64,000 nucleotides of DNA from the NCBI GenBank assembly GCA_019058315.1, contig JAHPZH010000001.1, positions 715,536 through 779,535 of the forward strand, given 5' to 3'. The notes under the pieces were generated by a model. That model worked only from the letters and a program-made list of their open reading frames with translations, was not told the origin of the DNA and searched no databases. A program made the translations under genes and the position numbers. The DNA is from Candidatus Helarchaeota archaeon (lineage in GTDB: Archaea; Asgardarchaeota; Lokiarchaeia; Helarchaeales; RDOG01). Numbering within the stretch: the stretch's first letter is position 1; each line of letters begins with the position of its first letter. Positions 8,929 through 18,959 of this stretch are shown piece after piece.

Positions 8929-8939
8929 TATATAGTAAT
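8929..8939 (+). promoter_or_regulatory. TATA-like promoter of DUF72 gene
   Basis: The sequence tatatagtaat lies 20-30 bp before the ATG at 8959, the distance expected for a TATA box giving a short or absent leader. It repeats the 11 bp found at 8868-8878, so the two divergent genes share a motif that could be core promoter or an operator. Confidence 0.4.
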
Positions 8940-8958
8940 GAAATAGGAAATAGTGTTA

Positions 8959-9930
8959 ATGAATCAAGTTTATATCGGTTGTGGAGGATGGGCATATGCT
9001 GATTTTGGAGATTCTCCAGGGACCCAGCTAGATAATTATGCTAAATTATTTAATTTTGTTGAAGTAAATTCGACATTTTACAGTCTTCCAAAGATAACAC
9101 AATGTGAAAGATGGAGGAATACAGTTCCTGCGGACTTTTCGTTTGCTGTAAAATGTAATAGGGGAATATCGCATCTTGGTCTTCTTAAACCAAGTAATCA
9201 GCTAATTAGACTTCTTAAGAAAATGACAGAAATTTGTAAAAAGTTAGAAGCTATAGCATTAATTATTCAAACTCCAAATAATTTTCTAAAAAAGCCACAG
9301 AACTTAAAAAATGCAAACGATTTATTTACGAGCATCGAATCATCTATTGATTTAGTATGGGAAATCCGGGGATATCAGCAATTTCCTCAATTACAATCTG
9401 AATTAAAGCAAATTCTTACGCAGCATAATATTTCACATTGTACTGATATTTCCAAAGATATTCCCCTTTATACAGCCAATTTAGCTTATACCAGACTCTT
9501 TGGCCAAGGAGAACAAAATATGTGGCAATTTGATGATAATGAAATCAAGCAAGTTCATAACAAAGTAGAAAATCTAAGAAAAGAAAAAAAAGTAGCTGTA
9601 ACATTCCATACGATGCGAATGGAAAGAGATACTGCACGATATCAAGAATTTTCAAATAATAATGTCTTAATCCCTACCACTGATTCTATCGGCTTAGAGT
9701 CTATCATGGATGTATTAAAAGAATATAATAAGTTTCCAATTACAAAAAAAGAATTACTGGATGCACATGGTTGGAAATTAATTGATTTAACTCCTCATTT
9801 GAGGATCAGAGCATCAAAACTGCTTAATAAATTACCAAATACGAAATATACCAGTTTTCAGTTCATAGAGGATCATTTGCGAAATATATTAGGTCAAATT
9901 AATCAGAAAAAATTAGATCACTTCTTTTAA
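8959..9930 (+). CDS. DUF72 (YecE-like) TIM-barrel protein
   Basis: This 323-residue protein belongs to the DUF72/YecE family, whose biochemical role is not settled. Family features visible are the N-terminal IGCGGWAYADF, the VEVNSTFYSLP strand-loop, FSFAVKCNRGISH, and the late TNLAYTRLFG-like stretch here read as ANLAYTRLFGQG. The C-terminal about 75 residues (from LLDAHGWKLIDLTPHLRIRAS) extend beyond the typical domain. I take the ATG at 8959 because the aggaaa at 8944-8949 is spaced 9 nt from it, whereas a GTG at 8953 would be too close. It converges with the surface-protein gene. Confidence 0.85.
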   Translation: MNQVYIGCGGWAYADFGDSPGTQLDNYAKLFNFVEVNSTFYSLPKITQCERWRNTVPADFSFAVKCNRGISHLGLLKPSNQLIRLLKKMTEICKKLEAIALIIQTPNNFLKKPQNLKNANDLFTSIESSIDLVWEIRGYQQFPQLQSELKQILTQHNISHCTDISKDIPLYTANLAYTRLFGQGEQNMWQFDDNEIKQVHNKVENLRKEKKVAVTFHTMRMERDTARYQEFSNNNVLIPTTDSIGLESIMDVLKEYNKFPITKKELLDAHGWKLIDLTPHLRIRASKLLNKLPNTKYTSFQFIEDHLRNILGQINQKKLDHFF

Positions 9931-9982
9931 GACTATTTTCTCCTCTTAAAATCATATAATGAAAATAAAAAAAAAAGAATGT

Positions 9983-11548
9983 TTATTTTCCTTCTTTGCT
10001 AGCTAGTCCTATTGCTAAAGGGATAAAAAATATTCCAGCAGTAATGCCAATTCCTATTATATCGTTCATTTGTTGGTCCCCACCGCTACTTGTAGCCAAT
10101 ATTAACATTAGTAAATCCATAGGTGAAAGTCCCTCTTCTAACCCTGCAGTAGTTGCTTCATACACTAAATTCCAACCTCCAGGTCCACCCATATATAATG
10201 CATTTCGAGTACATATCCCTGAGGCGGCTAAGGTAAATTCAACCTTAAAACTTCCAACATCCGTTGCAGTCCCATTCCATATTACCCACTTTCCAGGAAT
10301 TCCACCAGGGCTTGTATGATTGAAGCCAGGAACTGGTCCACCCATTGAAACAAATGCATATGTCATATTTACAATTGTGTGATTAGCTGCAGTAAAGTTT
10401 TGAGGTGCAATTTCTAACATTGGAATTCCCATATCGACGAAACCCATTATAAGACCATTTGAATAATAATTATATTGCCCAAAAATAGTATCATTATAAT
10501 TATCAAAAGATGCTATTGAGTTAAATGCGGCAATTAAGGTTGTTGCAAACGGGTTTGTGGTACCATATGTACTATTGTAATAACTATAATTTCCATATAA
10601 CGTATTTGCAATCCATCCATTTGGAAATATTGAGGGAGAAGAACTATTAACAGTTATAATATCGACTATAAGTTTATCACCTCTTTTTACGGGTATACCA
10701 AAACTAGGATCAACTTTGGTTATCGTATATGTCCAAGAAGCACCCGGAGAAACGGAAAATCCTCCAGATAATACTGTGGATGGAGGTAATAAGACCGTCT
10801 CAAATGTTAAATTCCAACCAATCGGGCTATTTACGTAAAATGCGTTTCTTGTGCAAAATCCGGAAGCATTAAAGGTAAATTCATATTTAAAACTAGTAGG
10901 TGTTGTAGAGGAACCATTCCAAATTTCCCACGTTCCATTTATGCTTGCTGGACTTGTGTGATTGAATGTGGGATCTGGTCCATACATTGAGAAATACGTA
11001 TAGGTTGTATTTACAATTGTGTGATTAGCTGCTGAAAAATTATTAGGAATCAATTCCATCATCGGCATTCCATTCATGTACATGAATCCAATAAGTAATC
11101 CTTGACTAAAATAATAATATTTTCCAAATAACATGTTTGAAACATTGGTATATGGGTGGGTTGAGTTGTAACCTCCAACAAAAGTTTCATTACCATCGAA
11201 AAGATCATCCCAGACTCCTGCTGTGCTGTTGAAATAAGCGTAATAACCAAATACGGTATCTGAAATCCAAGGACCTAGCGGATTTGGTTGTTGAAGCAGT
11301 GGTATTGCAGAATTATTTGTTTTGGATAATGTAATTTGAAAATGATCACCAGCAGTCATATCCAAACCAAGCGAAGGTTCACATTTTGTAATATTATAAA
11401 TCAAAGAATCACTTACAGTAACTTGGTATCCATCAGGCCCCTCTATAAAATTAGGTCCAATTGCTAGAACACGTTGAACTGGGAAAAGAAATAATAAAAA
11501 TGGAATAATTAAGGCAATCACTAGTAATAAGAATGTATTCTTTCTCAT
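9983..11548 (-). CDS. secreted two-repeat surface protein with C-terminal anchor
   Basis: I do not recognise the family. The 521-residue protein has an N-terminal signal peptide (about residues 1-29, ending near RVLA), a large external region and a C-terminal hydrophobic helix (IGIGITAGIFFIPLAIGL) with a basic end. The external region is a tandem repeat of about 215-230 residues. Recurring pieces are Y(N/T)ITK.(E/D)PS(L/F)G, WI(S/A)(D/N)T(V/L)(F/Y)G.Y.Y(F/Y)NST, NNFSAANHTIVN / QNFTAANHTIVN, FNHTSP, and SGFCTRNAFY / SGICTRNALY. Each repeat has one Cys in that last motif. There are many N-x-S/T sequons, consistent with a glycosylated envelope protein and with the glycan genes at 33413-48979. 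Binding target unknown. Confidence 0.8.
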   Translation of the reverse strand: MRKNTFLLLVIALIIPFLLFLFPVQRVLAIGPNFIEGPDGYQVTVSDSLIYNITKCEPSLGLDMTAGDHFQITLSKTNNSAIPLLQQPNPLGPWISDTVFGYYAYFNSTAGVWDDLFDGNETFVGGYNSTHPYTNVSNMLFGKYYYFSQGLLIGFMYMNGMPMMELIPNNFSAANHTIVNTTYTYFSMYGPDPTFNHTSPASINGTWEIWNGSSTTPTSFKYEFTFNASGFCTRNAFYVNSPIGWNLTFETVLLPPSTVLSGGFSVSPGASWTYTITKVDPSFGIPVKRGDKLIVDIITVNSSSPSIFPNGWIANTLYGNYSYYNSTYGTTNPFATTLIAAFNSIASFDNYNDTIFGQYNYYSNGLIMGFVDMGIPMLEIAPQNFTAANHTIVNMTYAFVSMGGPVPGFNHTSPGGIPGKWVIWNGTATDVGSFKVEFTLAASGICTRNALYMGGPGGWNLVYEATTAGLEEGLSPMDLLMLILATSSGGDQQMNDIIGIGITAGIFFIPLAIGLASKEGK

Positions 11549-11697
11549 AGCATTTCAATTCTTTATTATAATTTTTAGATTAGTATAATACTAAAAAACA
11601 ACATTATTAAAATAGTTTATTTTTGGGGTTAAACATCTATAGTTAAAAAAATAAATGAAAATCCAACTTTTAAATCTAATAATAACTAGAGGAAGAA

Positions 11698-13038
11698 TTA
11701 GCTATATTTTTTAATAAGCCGTTCAACTTGCTGAACTGAAGTACCGATATAATTCTTAGGATCTAGCCATTGATCCAATTCTTGAGAAGAAATCATTTGT
11801 TTTAGATCGGGGTCTTCTAAAATTCCTTCCTTAAAATCTAGATTTTCTTTTTTACATTTAATTGCGATTTTTCTTAATTTTTCATGTGCTATTTGTCTAC
11901 TAATCCCTTTTTCAACTAATTTAACCATGATTTTTTCTGCAAATATCTGTCCTTTTGTCATTTCCAAATTATTTTTAATATTTTCATAATTAAATTCAAG
12001 TCCATGGATAATCGAAATCATTTGGGTAAGCATATAATCTAATAAAATGAAAGTCTGAGGATAAATAACTCTTTCACAAGCTGAGTTTGAAAGATCACGC
12101 TCATGTTCTTGAAGGGCAGCATTATCAAGTACAGGGATTAAGTTTGAATAAATTACACGAAATAGACCACAAATCCGCTCGGATTTGTGTGGATTGCGTT
12201 TGCTGGCTAAGGTTGAACTCCCTACTTGCGATTTCTTGAAAGGTTCGAATATTTCAGCAATTTCAGTTCTTTGAAGATTTCTTATTTCCTTCGCGATTTT
12301 TGATAAAGTTGTTCCAACTAATGCGAGAAAGAAAAAAATCTCTGAATGTAAATCTCTCGGAACAATTTGGTTTGAAATTTCACTTTCTTTTATACCTAAT
12401 TCAGACATGACTAATTTTTGAATTTCGAAACCTTTTTCTCCAAAACTAGCCATTGTACCTACCATTCCACTCATTTTTCCTGCAATTGCTCTATTTAAAA
12501 TTTCTTTATTTCTTTCTAAATGCCTATTGATTTCAGTTGCCCAAAGAGCAAATTTCATCCCATAGGTTGTAGGTACTGCGTGCTGTCCATGTGTTCTACC
12601 TACACAAACTGTTTCTTTCTCACGTTTTGCTATTTTTATTAATCCTTTTCTTAATTCTAGTAGTCTTGTATTAATAATTTTTAGAGCATCTCTCAAAATT
12701 AAAGCCCATGCTGTATCTACTATGTCATAACTAGTTGCTCCATAATGTATGTAACCTCCTGCATCTTCCTCACAAACTTCTGCAAATGCTCGCACCATCG
12801 CCATTATATCGTGATGGATTTGATTTTCAATTTCTTTTACCCTTTCTAACTTGACAAATTGTGTTGAACCTTTTTTTTGAATTTTTTCAGCTGCCTGTTT
12901 AGGGATATTTCCTATTTTGGCATGGGCATTAGCCAAAGCAACTTCTACATCTAACCATTTTTGCAATTTATATTCTTCAGTAAATAAGGATTTCATTTCT
13001 TTTGTAAAATATCTATATTCAATGGGACTTACTGCCAA
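11698..13038 (-). CDS. purB: adenylosuccinate lyase
   Basis: PurB cleaves SAICAR to AICAR plus fumarate and adenylosuccinate to AMP plus fumarate. The 446-residue protein begins MAVSPIEYRYF, contains the GRTHGQHAVPTTYG active-site region, and the fumarase/lyase signature SSTLASKRNPHKSE. I choose TTG at 13038 because aggtga lies 5 nt upstream and because the resulting start fits archaeal PurB proteins; the GTG at 13047 lies inside that ribosome binding site. It sits 46 bp from the FAD enzyme upstream and belongs to the scattered minus-strand pur genes. Confidence 0.97.
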   Translation of the reverse strand: MAVSPIEYRYFTKEMKSLFTEEYKLQKWLDVEVALANAHAKIGNIPKQAAEKIQKKGSTQFVKLERVKEIENQIHHDIMAMVRAFAEVCEEDAGGYIHYGATSYDIVDTAWALILRDALKIINTRLLELRKGLIKIAKREKETVCVGRTHGQHAVPTTYGMKFALWATEINRHLERNKEILNRAIAGKMSGMVGTMASFGEKGFEIQKLVMSELGIKESEISNQIVPRDLHSEIFFFLALVGTTLSKIAKEIRNLQRTEIAEIFEPFKKSQVGSSTLASKRNPHKSERICGLFRVIYSNLIPVLDNAALQEHERDLSNSACERVIYPQTFILLDYMLTQMISIIHGLEFNYENIKNNLEMTKGQIFAEKIMVKLVEKGISRQIAHEKLRKIAIKCKKENLDFKEGILEDPDLKQMISSQELDQWLDPKNYIGTSVQQVERLIKKYS

Positions 13039-13084
13039 AATATTCACCTAAAATATTTAATCATATTTCTCTAATATTCATTAA

Positions 13085-14455
13085 TTAATTACACTTTTTT
13101 AAAATACCTTCTGCGGCTATTAATCCAGAAAGTGCAGCTGCAACAATTCCTCTAGTTAAACCTGCACCATCTCCAGCCACAAATAAATTATTAACACTTG
13201 TCTCTAAAAATTGATTGGTAATTACACGTTTAGCAGAATATTTAATTTCAGGAGCATAAAGCAATGTTGAATTATTAGCCACTCCTGGGATCAATTTATC
13301 TAATTTTTCCAAAGCTTCGATGATATCTATGAAGATCCGATGAGGCAATGCCATGCTGATATCTCCAGGGGTCACATTTTTAAGAGTTGGTTGTATAAAA
13401 TTATTTTTTAATTTGCTCCACTTAGATCTTCTATTTTTTCTTATATCCCCTAATCGTTGTATTAAAGGTTTTCCTCCCCCTAATGTAGCACAATTGAACG
13501 AAATAGTTTCTCCATAGGCCGTAGTGTCTTCTAATGGTTCTGTCAAAGATATCTTTACAAGTAAAGCAAAATTTGTATTGTTTGATCGCTCTGAAAGAAA
13601 AGAATGACCATTTGTTGTAATATTTCTTTCTCCATAAACTTCCTGGACTACGAAACCTTGATGATTTACACAAAAAGTCCTGACAAAATCATCATAAGTA
13701 GGAGTAAAAATATGAAATTTCGGATCTCTTGCAATAGAACAAATAGGTTCCATTACTGTAGATGGTACTTCAACTCTTACACCAACATCTAATGGCTCAT
13801 ATCGTGTTTCTACACCAATTTCACTCATTTGTTCTGAAAGCCAAGTCATACCAGATCTACCTGGTGCTACTAGACAAAAATCATATTTAATTTCTTTTCC
13901 CTTTGTTGTTATTATTTTATTGGGTCTTATAGTATCTACTTCCGTATTTAAAAGAAATTCGACCCCATTATTTTCTAATTTTTTTTGGATTGCACTAATT
14001 ACTTTTGGGGCGTTTTCAGTACCTATATGTCTTTGAGTTATGGGAATAAAATGTATACCAACTGAATTTGCTTTATTTTGTAATTCTTTAACTTGTGATT
14101 GCGAAGCTTGATATATATTTTTAGGAGCTCCATTAACAACAAATACATTATCAATATAATTAATTAATTCTAAAGCTTTTTGTTCATCTCCTGCTAAATT
14201 GCTTAATTCTCCGCCAATATTAGGATTTAAATTAAGTAATCCTGAAGAAAATAACCCCGCTCCACCTACCCCAGATAAAGTACGGCATGGTTCACAATTA
14301 GAGCAATATCTATAATCCTTTTGTAATTCACAATGCCGATTTTTAACTGGAGGTCCCTTATCTATAACTTTAATTTCTAATTGTTTATTTTCCATTAATT
14401 TATATGCTGCAAATAATCCTGCAGAACCTGCTCCAATAATTATAATTTTTTGCAT
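13085..14455 (-). CDS. FAD-dependent dehydrogenase, COG2509 type
   Basis: This 456-residue flavoprotein starts with the dinucleotide-binding motif IIIGAGSAGLFAAYKL. A Cys-rich segment follows near residues 43-60 (HCELQKDYRYCSNCEPC) and leads into SGVGGAGLFSSG, a combination typical of the COG2509 family. The C-terminus has the second FAD motif NLFVAGDGAGLTRGIVAAALSG. Substrate is unknown for the family; the Cys cluster might bind metal, which I infer only from spacing. It lies between purB and purE on the same strand. No purine role is known, so the location may be accidental. Confidence 0.85.
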   Translation of the reverse strand: MQKIIIIGAGSAGLFAAYKLMENKQLEIKVIDKGPPVKNRHCELQKDYRYCSNCEPCRTLSGVGGAGLFSSGLLNLNPNIGGELSNLAGDEQKALELINYIDNVFVVNGAPKNIYQASQSQVKELQNKANSVGIHFIPITQRHIGTENAPKVISAIQKKLENNGVEFLLNTEVDTIRPNKIITTKGKEIKYDFCLVAPGRSGMTWLSEQMSEIGVETRYEPLDVGVRVEVPSTVMEPICSIARDPKFHIFTPTYDDFVRTFCVNHQGFVVQEVYGERNITTNGHSFLSERSNNTNFALLVKISLTEPLEDTTAYGETISFNCATLGGGKPLIQRLGDIRKNRRSKWSKLKNNFIQPTLKNVTPGDISMALPHRIFIDIIEALEKLDKLIPGVANNSTLLYAPEIKYSAKRVITNQFLETSVNNLFVAGDGAGLTRGIVAAALSGLIAAEGILKKCN

Positions 14456-14520
14456 TTTATTAAGATCCCAATTCGATATTGATAAAATTAATTTCTAGAG
14501 ATGAGTTCTATTAAATCAAG

Positions 14521-15000
14521 TTATTCATATTTTTTCCTTTTTTGTTCTCTATATAATTTTAGTTTTTCAGTCAATTCCTCGTTATATATAGCTATGATCT
14601 GAATAGCCAGAAGAGCCGCATTAGTTCCGTTATCAATTCCCACAGTCGCCACAGAAATTCCTGGCGGCATTTGTACAATAGAAAAAAGTGCATCTAAACC
14701 ACCTAAATTAACGTTAACGGGAACGCCAATAGTAGGTTTAATTGTTTTGGAAGCTATCACTCCTGGTAATGCAGCCGAAAGCCCCGCAATAGCTATAAAT
14801 ACTTGTGCGGGAGAAGAATTTATATAATTTTCTAATAAATATGGAGAGCGATGCGCTGAAAAAATTTTAGTTTCAAAAGGAATTTCGAATTCATCTAAAA
14901 TATCAGTAACTTGCTTTACAACCTCTCTATCAGCTTTATTTTTACTACCTGCAATAACTGAAATCAAAATATTGCTTTTTTTCACATCAATATCTGACAT
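14521..15000 (-). CDS. purE: 5-(carboxyamino)imidazole ribonucleotide mutase / AIR carboxylase
   Basis: This 159-residue protein carries PurE hallmarks: [13 protein letters not shown] near the N-terminus (the place of the GSxSD loop), FSAHRSP with the conserved His50-Arg51, [13 protein letters not shown], and PTIGVPV. It makes CAIR. Class I needs PurK-made N5-CAIR; class II uses AIR and CO2 directly. No purK is in the window, and the GS-loop is atypical, so I cannot assign the class. The ATG at 15000 has ggag 8 nt upstream. It is divergent from the large coiled-coil gene. Confidence 0.93.
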   Translation of the reverse strand: MSDIDVKKSNILISVIAGSKNKADREVVKQVTDILDEFEIPFETKIFSAHRSPYLLENYINSSPAQVFIAIAGLSAALPGVIASKTIKPTIGVPVNVNLGGLDALFSIVQMPPGISVATVGIDNGTNAALLAIQIIAIYNEELTEKLKLYREQKRKKYE

Positions 15001-15123
15001 ATAAACTCCTTCAAAAGTTTTTTGATAATTTTTTTATTTATGTATTTAATAATTATTATTCTAATCCTATTAATAAAGAAAAAATACTATTTTCAATTTC
15101 TTATTTATGTCGAGAGAATTTCA

Positions 15124-18100
15124 ATGGTCAGTTTAATAGAATGGATACCAGATTTTTCTTATTTTGCATATAAAGTGGCAAATCCTATTAATTTAGCAAA
15201 AAGTTTAAAGTATCTAGAAGAAAAAATCAAAAAAGGTGATATATTTCAATCTCTTGATGTTTTATTTTGGACTATTGTTTTAATTGACCGCCTAGATAAA
15301 AAAGAATTAATAGATAACAAATTAATAAAAAAATACATTTCTGAATTAAAGCATGAAGATGGTGGTTTTAAATTCTCGTCTGATTTAGAAAGTCCAGACA
15401 CATTATCTACTTCTTATTCCATAGCCATTTTGAAAATATTAGGAATAAACGAGCTTATCGATGATAAGGATATAAATTTTATTATAAATTCTCAAAATGA
15501 GGGAGGATTCATTCATTGTAATTCCAAAAGTTGTCATATTAATTGTAAAGGAAGAGCCTCGGTCGAATTTAGCTTGTATGCCCTTACTGCATTAATTCTA
15601 TTAAGTAAACTTGAAAAAATAAATAAAAAACGATTAATAGATTACTTAAAAAGAGAGACAAAGGATAACATTGAGTTAATTTATCAAATTCTCGGTTTAA
15701 AATTAATTAATGCACTTAATATTGATGATTTTGAGAGAAAATTTCCAATTTTAACATCTTGGCAATTACCGAATAGCGGATTTGGAATTAATACTAAATT
15801 TCCATCTGCAGAAGATACATATTGGGTTGGTATCTGTCTAGGCTTATTAAAAAAACTGGATTTAATAGAATTTAATGGAGTATTAGATTTTATAAGGGGT
15901 ATGCAACAAGATAATGGAGGTTTTACAGGTCAATATACTAGTATAAGTTCGCAAAAACCAACTTTAATTAATACAGTACAATGTATTGTAAGCTTATTTT
16001 ATATTTGGAATAATATAATTGAGATAATTGAAAATGAAATTCTTCTGTGTGCCCGTGATTTTTCCGATATTTATTTAATTCCAATCACTGAAAAATTCTC
16101 GGTATCTATGGATCTAGTGGTAGAAATTGCCAATTGGCTTATTTCAAATAAATGGATTGAAGGAGAAATAATAAATAGAGAAGTGATGTTTGATAGTTAT
16201 TTTAATAAACAGAATCAAATCTCTCAAGAAATAATAAACGCAATTATGAAACACGTAAAATCTTTCCAAAAACAAAAAGAACTCGATTTGAAAGAGTTAA
16301 GTAAGAATTTTGATTTTTCCAATCCCCTAGAAAGGGTAAAATTAGTTGTAAATGATTTACTTATCAATAAATTTTTAACAGGGAATGTAAAAGCCTATAA
16401 GAAAAAATATATCCTTGAAAATTTTGCTCTACCTGGTAAATATATCCAGCTTTCAAAACCAATTTCGTATGAGGAGATAATCGGAGAAAAGAAACGATTG
16501 GAAGTAGATAAACAAAAATTAATTACCCTTCGTTCAGAATTAATTAAAACCTCTAGAACTATTTTTGAAGAAATTCAGAAATTTATTGATAAGGAAAAAA
16601 TTACTGAAGCAAATAATAAATTACAGGATGAAATAAAATCCACAAGAGAGAAAATTTCAAAATTAGAAGAATTGATGAAAAACCTCAATTCTGAATATAA
16701 AATAATTGATTTTAAGTTATCTAATTTTAAATTCCAAAAAAACTGGCCATCAATAAAAAATGTAATTATAAAAGAGCTCAGTACAACAAAATTAAAAATA
16801 GAAGAATTAATCAAGAAAAAGGAAAAAGATATTTCGAAACGTTCCCAAGAGAAGAAAGAAGAAGAGGCTATTAACACTTTACGTACAAAATTAAGAGAAA
16901 TTAAAAATAAAATGAATTTGTATCAAGTTGAAATTAAGAATTTTTTTCCAAAAAATTTTACTGATCATGAAAATACACTGAAATTAATTAATTCTATCTC
17001 TGATTATGTTATTGAATCTGATTCTAACCTCAATTCTGAGTTTTCAAATTTATCTTCTGATCTGAAACTTGAGAAATTTAAAAAAGAGCTTGAACAAGTC
17101 AAAACGTCCTGGGAAAAGGAGAAACAAGATAGAAAAGAACTTATCAAATCCTACCATATCAAAATTGAAAAGAGAATTGAATTAGAAAAATTAATTGAAA
17201 AAGTTACTTCAGAACTTGAAGAATTCTCTAAAAATAAAAATGAACAAATCATAAAACTAACTAATGATAATAAATTAGATGAAGGCTCTAAATTATTAAA
17301 TGAATCCATTAATAAGTTTAAAGAATTGAATTTAAAACAAAATAAAGCTATTAAAGATTTTTTAGAGAAAATAAATAAAGAAATTTCTGATTTTTCTAAA
17401 TATTCTAGCGATCTTGAATCGGATTGGCAAAAAAAATTCAAAATTGAAGAAGAAAGATGGGATAAAATAGTATCCGAATTGAATACAAAACTCCATTCAA
17501 GCTTTGAAATTGAAAAGAAAGATGAATTGGATGAAAAAATGAAGCACTATGCCGAGGATATTAAAACCTCAATAGAAAAAATGAAAAAAACTGTATTAGA
17601 ATTAATTGAAACTGATAAAGTGATTGATGCAGGAAATAATACCAAAGAATTGACTGTAAAAATAGATGAAGAAATTAAAAGATGTAATCAAGAATGTAAG
17701 GATTTTATAAAGGATAAAAGTCGTGATTTTAAAAATTTTCGCGAAACTGTAAATTCTATTATAGAAAATTGGGAATCTGATAGTGAAAAACTAGTCCAAT
17801 CCTTAGAAGAAACAAAAATTGAATTAAAAAAGAAAATAAATGAAAAAGGATCAGAATTAAGAAAAATTCAACTAGAAGAACTAATTAAAAATGAAATTTC
17901 TGAAATTGAAGGTAAGATTGATAACTTTAAACTAAATTTTAATCAAACTATTGATTTTGGAAAAAAATTAGACGATTTTGAAGAGAAATTTGAAACAGAG
18001 TTATCTCAAATTAGGGATTCGTTAAAAATTTCTGATGATAAAATAAAAGATGTTATTAAAACTGCATCAAAGATTTATGAAATATTTGAAGAGCTAACAT

Positions 18101-18816
18101 CAAAAGAAATTAAATATTGGGATGATTCAAAATCTTCAATCGAAAATCAGTTAGAAATGATTTCAGGAAAGATCAATGATGAAATTCTAATAGTGAAAAT
18201 ACAAACAATAGTCAGTGCTTTTAAAGGTAATAAAATTGATTTAAGTTATTTATCCAAGGCATTAAAAACCAAATTTGAATCTCTTAAATTAAAAATAATT
18301 GAATTAATTTCTGAAAAAAGACTTGTTGGTGAACTTGATACCTTTGATATGTTCATTTTAAAGGAAGAGGCTAGTCCTAGTAAATTATTAATAGAACAGG
18401 TAAATGAAATAAAGAAAGATATATTAAGAACGCGTTATTTAATGGTAATACATAATGAAATAGGAGCTTCTGTTTATAATAGACAATTAGGGGATTGGGA
18501 CCTCGATCCAAGTCTGATGAGTGGATTTTTATCAGCAATCCAGAGTTTTAGTTCAGAAATCAAGAAGAAAAAGATTCCCATGAAACGGATGGAATATAAA
18601 GATTTTGAGATTATAATGGAACAAGGGGATTATATATTAGTGGCTTTATTCATAGATGGAAGAGAATCGGACTGGCTTCGAAGCAAATTAAAGTTATATG
18701 TTACGGAATTTGAAAAAGAATATGGAGAACAACTAAAAGAATGGGGCGGTGAACTTGCTACATTCAGAAAATCGGGATTTTTAGTGGATAAAGCATTTGA
18801 ATTATTTAGAGTGTGA
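15124..18816 (+). CDS. toroid domain + coiled coil + winged helix + longin-like protein
   Basis: This 1,230-residue protein has no name I know. Residues about 20-300 resemble the alpha-alpha toroid of prenyltransferase beta subunits and terpene cyclases: HEDGGFKFSS, SQNEGGFIH, NSGFGINTKFPSAEDTYWVG and QQDNGGFTGQY are its repeats. An insert has a possible metal site His131-Cys132, Cys137-His138, Cys141. Residues about 300-360 may be a winged helix. About 450-980 is charged coiled coil. About 1023-1080 is a PCI/DDRGK-like winged helix (IDLSYLSKAL to VGELDTFDMFIL). About 1100-1230 looks longin-like. I use the ATG at 15124; a TTG frame from 15022 adds a hydrophobic AT-rich stretch that would crowd the purE promoter. 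The downstream paralog shares the second half. Confidence 0.8.
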   Translation: MVSLIEWIPDFSYFAYKVANPINLAKSLKYLEEKIKKGDIFQSLDVLFWTIVLIDRLDKKELIDNKLIKKYISELKHEDGGFKFSSDLESPDTLSTSYSIAILKILGINELIDDKDINFIINSQNEGGFIHCNSKSCHINCKGRASVEFSLYALTALILLSKLEKINKKRLIDYLKRETKDNIELIYQILGLKLINALNIDDFERKFPILTSWQLPNSGFGINTKFPSAEDTYWVGICLGLLKKLDLIEFNGVLDFIRGMQQDNGGFTGQYTSISSQKPTLINTVQCIVSLFYIWNNIIEIIENEILLCARDFSDIYLIPITEKFSVSMDLVVEIANWLISNKWIEGEIINREVMFDSYFNKQNQISQEIINAIMKHVKSFQKQKELDLKELSKNFDFSNPLERVKLVVNDLLINKFLTGNVKAYKKKYILENFALPGKYIQLSKPISYEEIIGEKKRLEVDKQKLITLRSELIKTSRTIFEEIQKFIDKEKITEANNKLQDEIKSTREKISKLEELMKNLNSEYKIIDFKLSNFKFQKNWPSIKNVIIKELSTTKLKIEELIKKKEKDISKRSQEKKEEEAINTLRTKLREIKNKMNLYQVEIKNFFPKNFTDHENTLKLINSISDYVIESDSNLNSEFSNLSSDLKLEKFKKELEQVKTSWEKEKQDRKELIKSYHIKIEKRIELEKLIEKVTSELEEFSKNKNEQIIKLTNDNKLDEGSKLLNESINKFKELNLKQNKAIKDFLEKINKEISDFSKYSSDLESDWQKKFKIEEERWDKIVSELNTKLHSSFEIEKKDELDEKMKHYAEDIKTSIEKMKKTVLELIETDKVIDAGNNTKELTVKIDEEIKRCNQECKDFIKDKSRDFKNFRETVNSIIENWESDSEKLVQSLEETKIELKKKINEKGSELRKIQLEELIKNEISEIEGKIDNFKLNFNQTIDFGKKLDDFEEKFETELSQIRDSLKISDDKIKDVIKTASKIYEIFEELTSKEIKYWDDSKSSIENQLEMISGKINDEILIVKIQTIVSAFKGNKIDLSYLSKALKTKFESLKLKIIELISEKRLVGELDTFDMFILKEEASPSKLLIEQVNEIKKDILRTRYLMVIHNEIGASVYNRQLGDWDLDPSLMSGFLSAIQSFSSEIKKKKIPMKRMEYKDFEIIMEQGDYILVALFIDGRESDWLRSKLKLYVTEFEKEYGEQLKEWGGELATFRKSGFLVDKAFELFRV

Positions 18817-18959
18817 AATACATTCAAATTTTGGTATTATAATGACTTTTAGATTTTTAGAACATTGATTTTTATTAATGGTTTTATATAATATTGTTAA
18901 ATATATTTTCATTAACAAATTAACAATTTCGGGTTTAAGGATTAATTCTGGGATTATTT

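Noticed and set aside
9996..10319. A 107-residue plus-strand frame.
   Set aside because: It is antisense to the C-terminal end of the surface protein and reflects its repeat composition.
15022..15123. A 34-residue hydrophobic N-terminal extension of the large coiled-coil protein, which could be a membrane anchor.
   Set aside because: It begins with TTG 21 bp from the divergent purE start, has AT-driven composition, and lacks a ribosome site; the ATG at 15124 is better.
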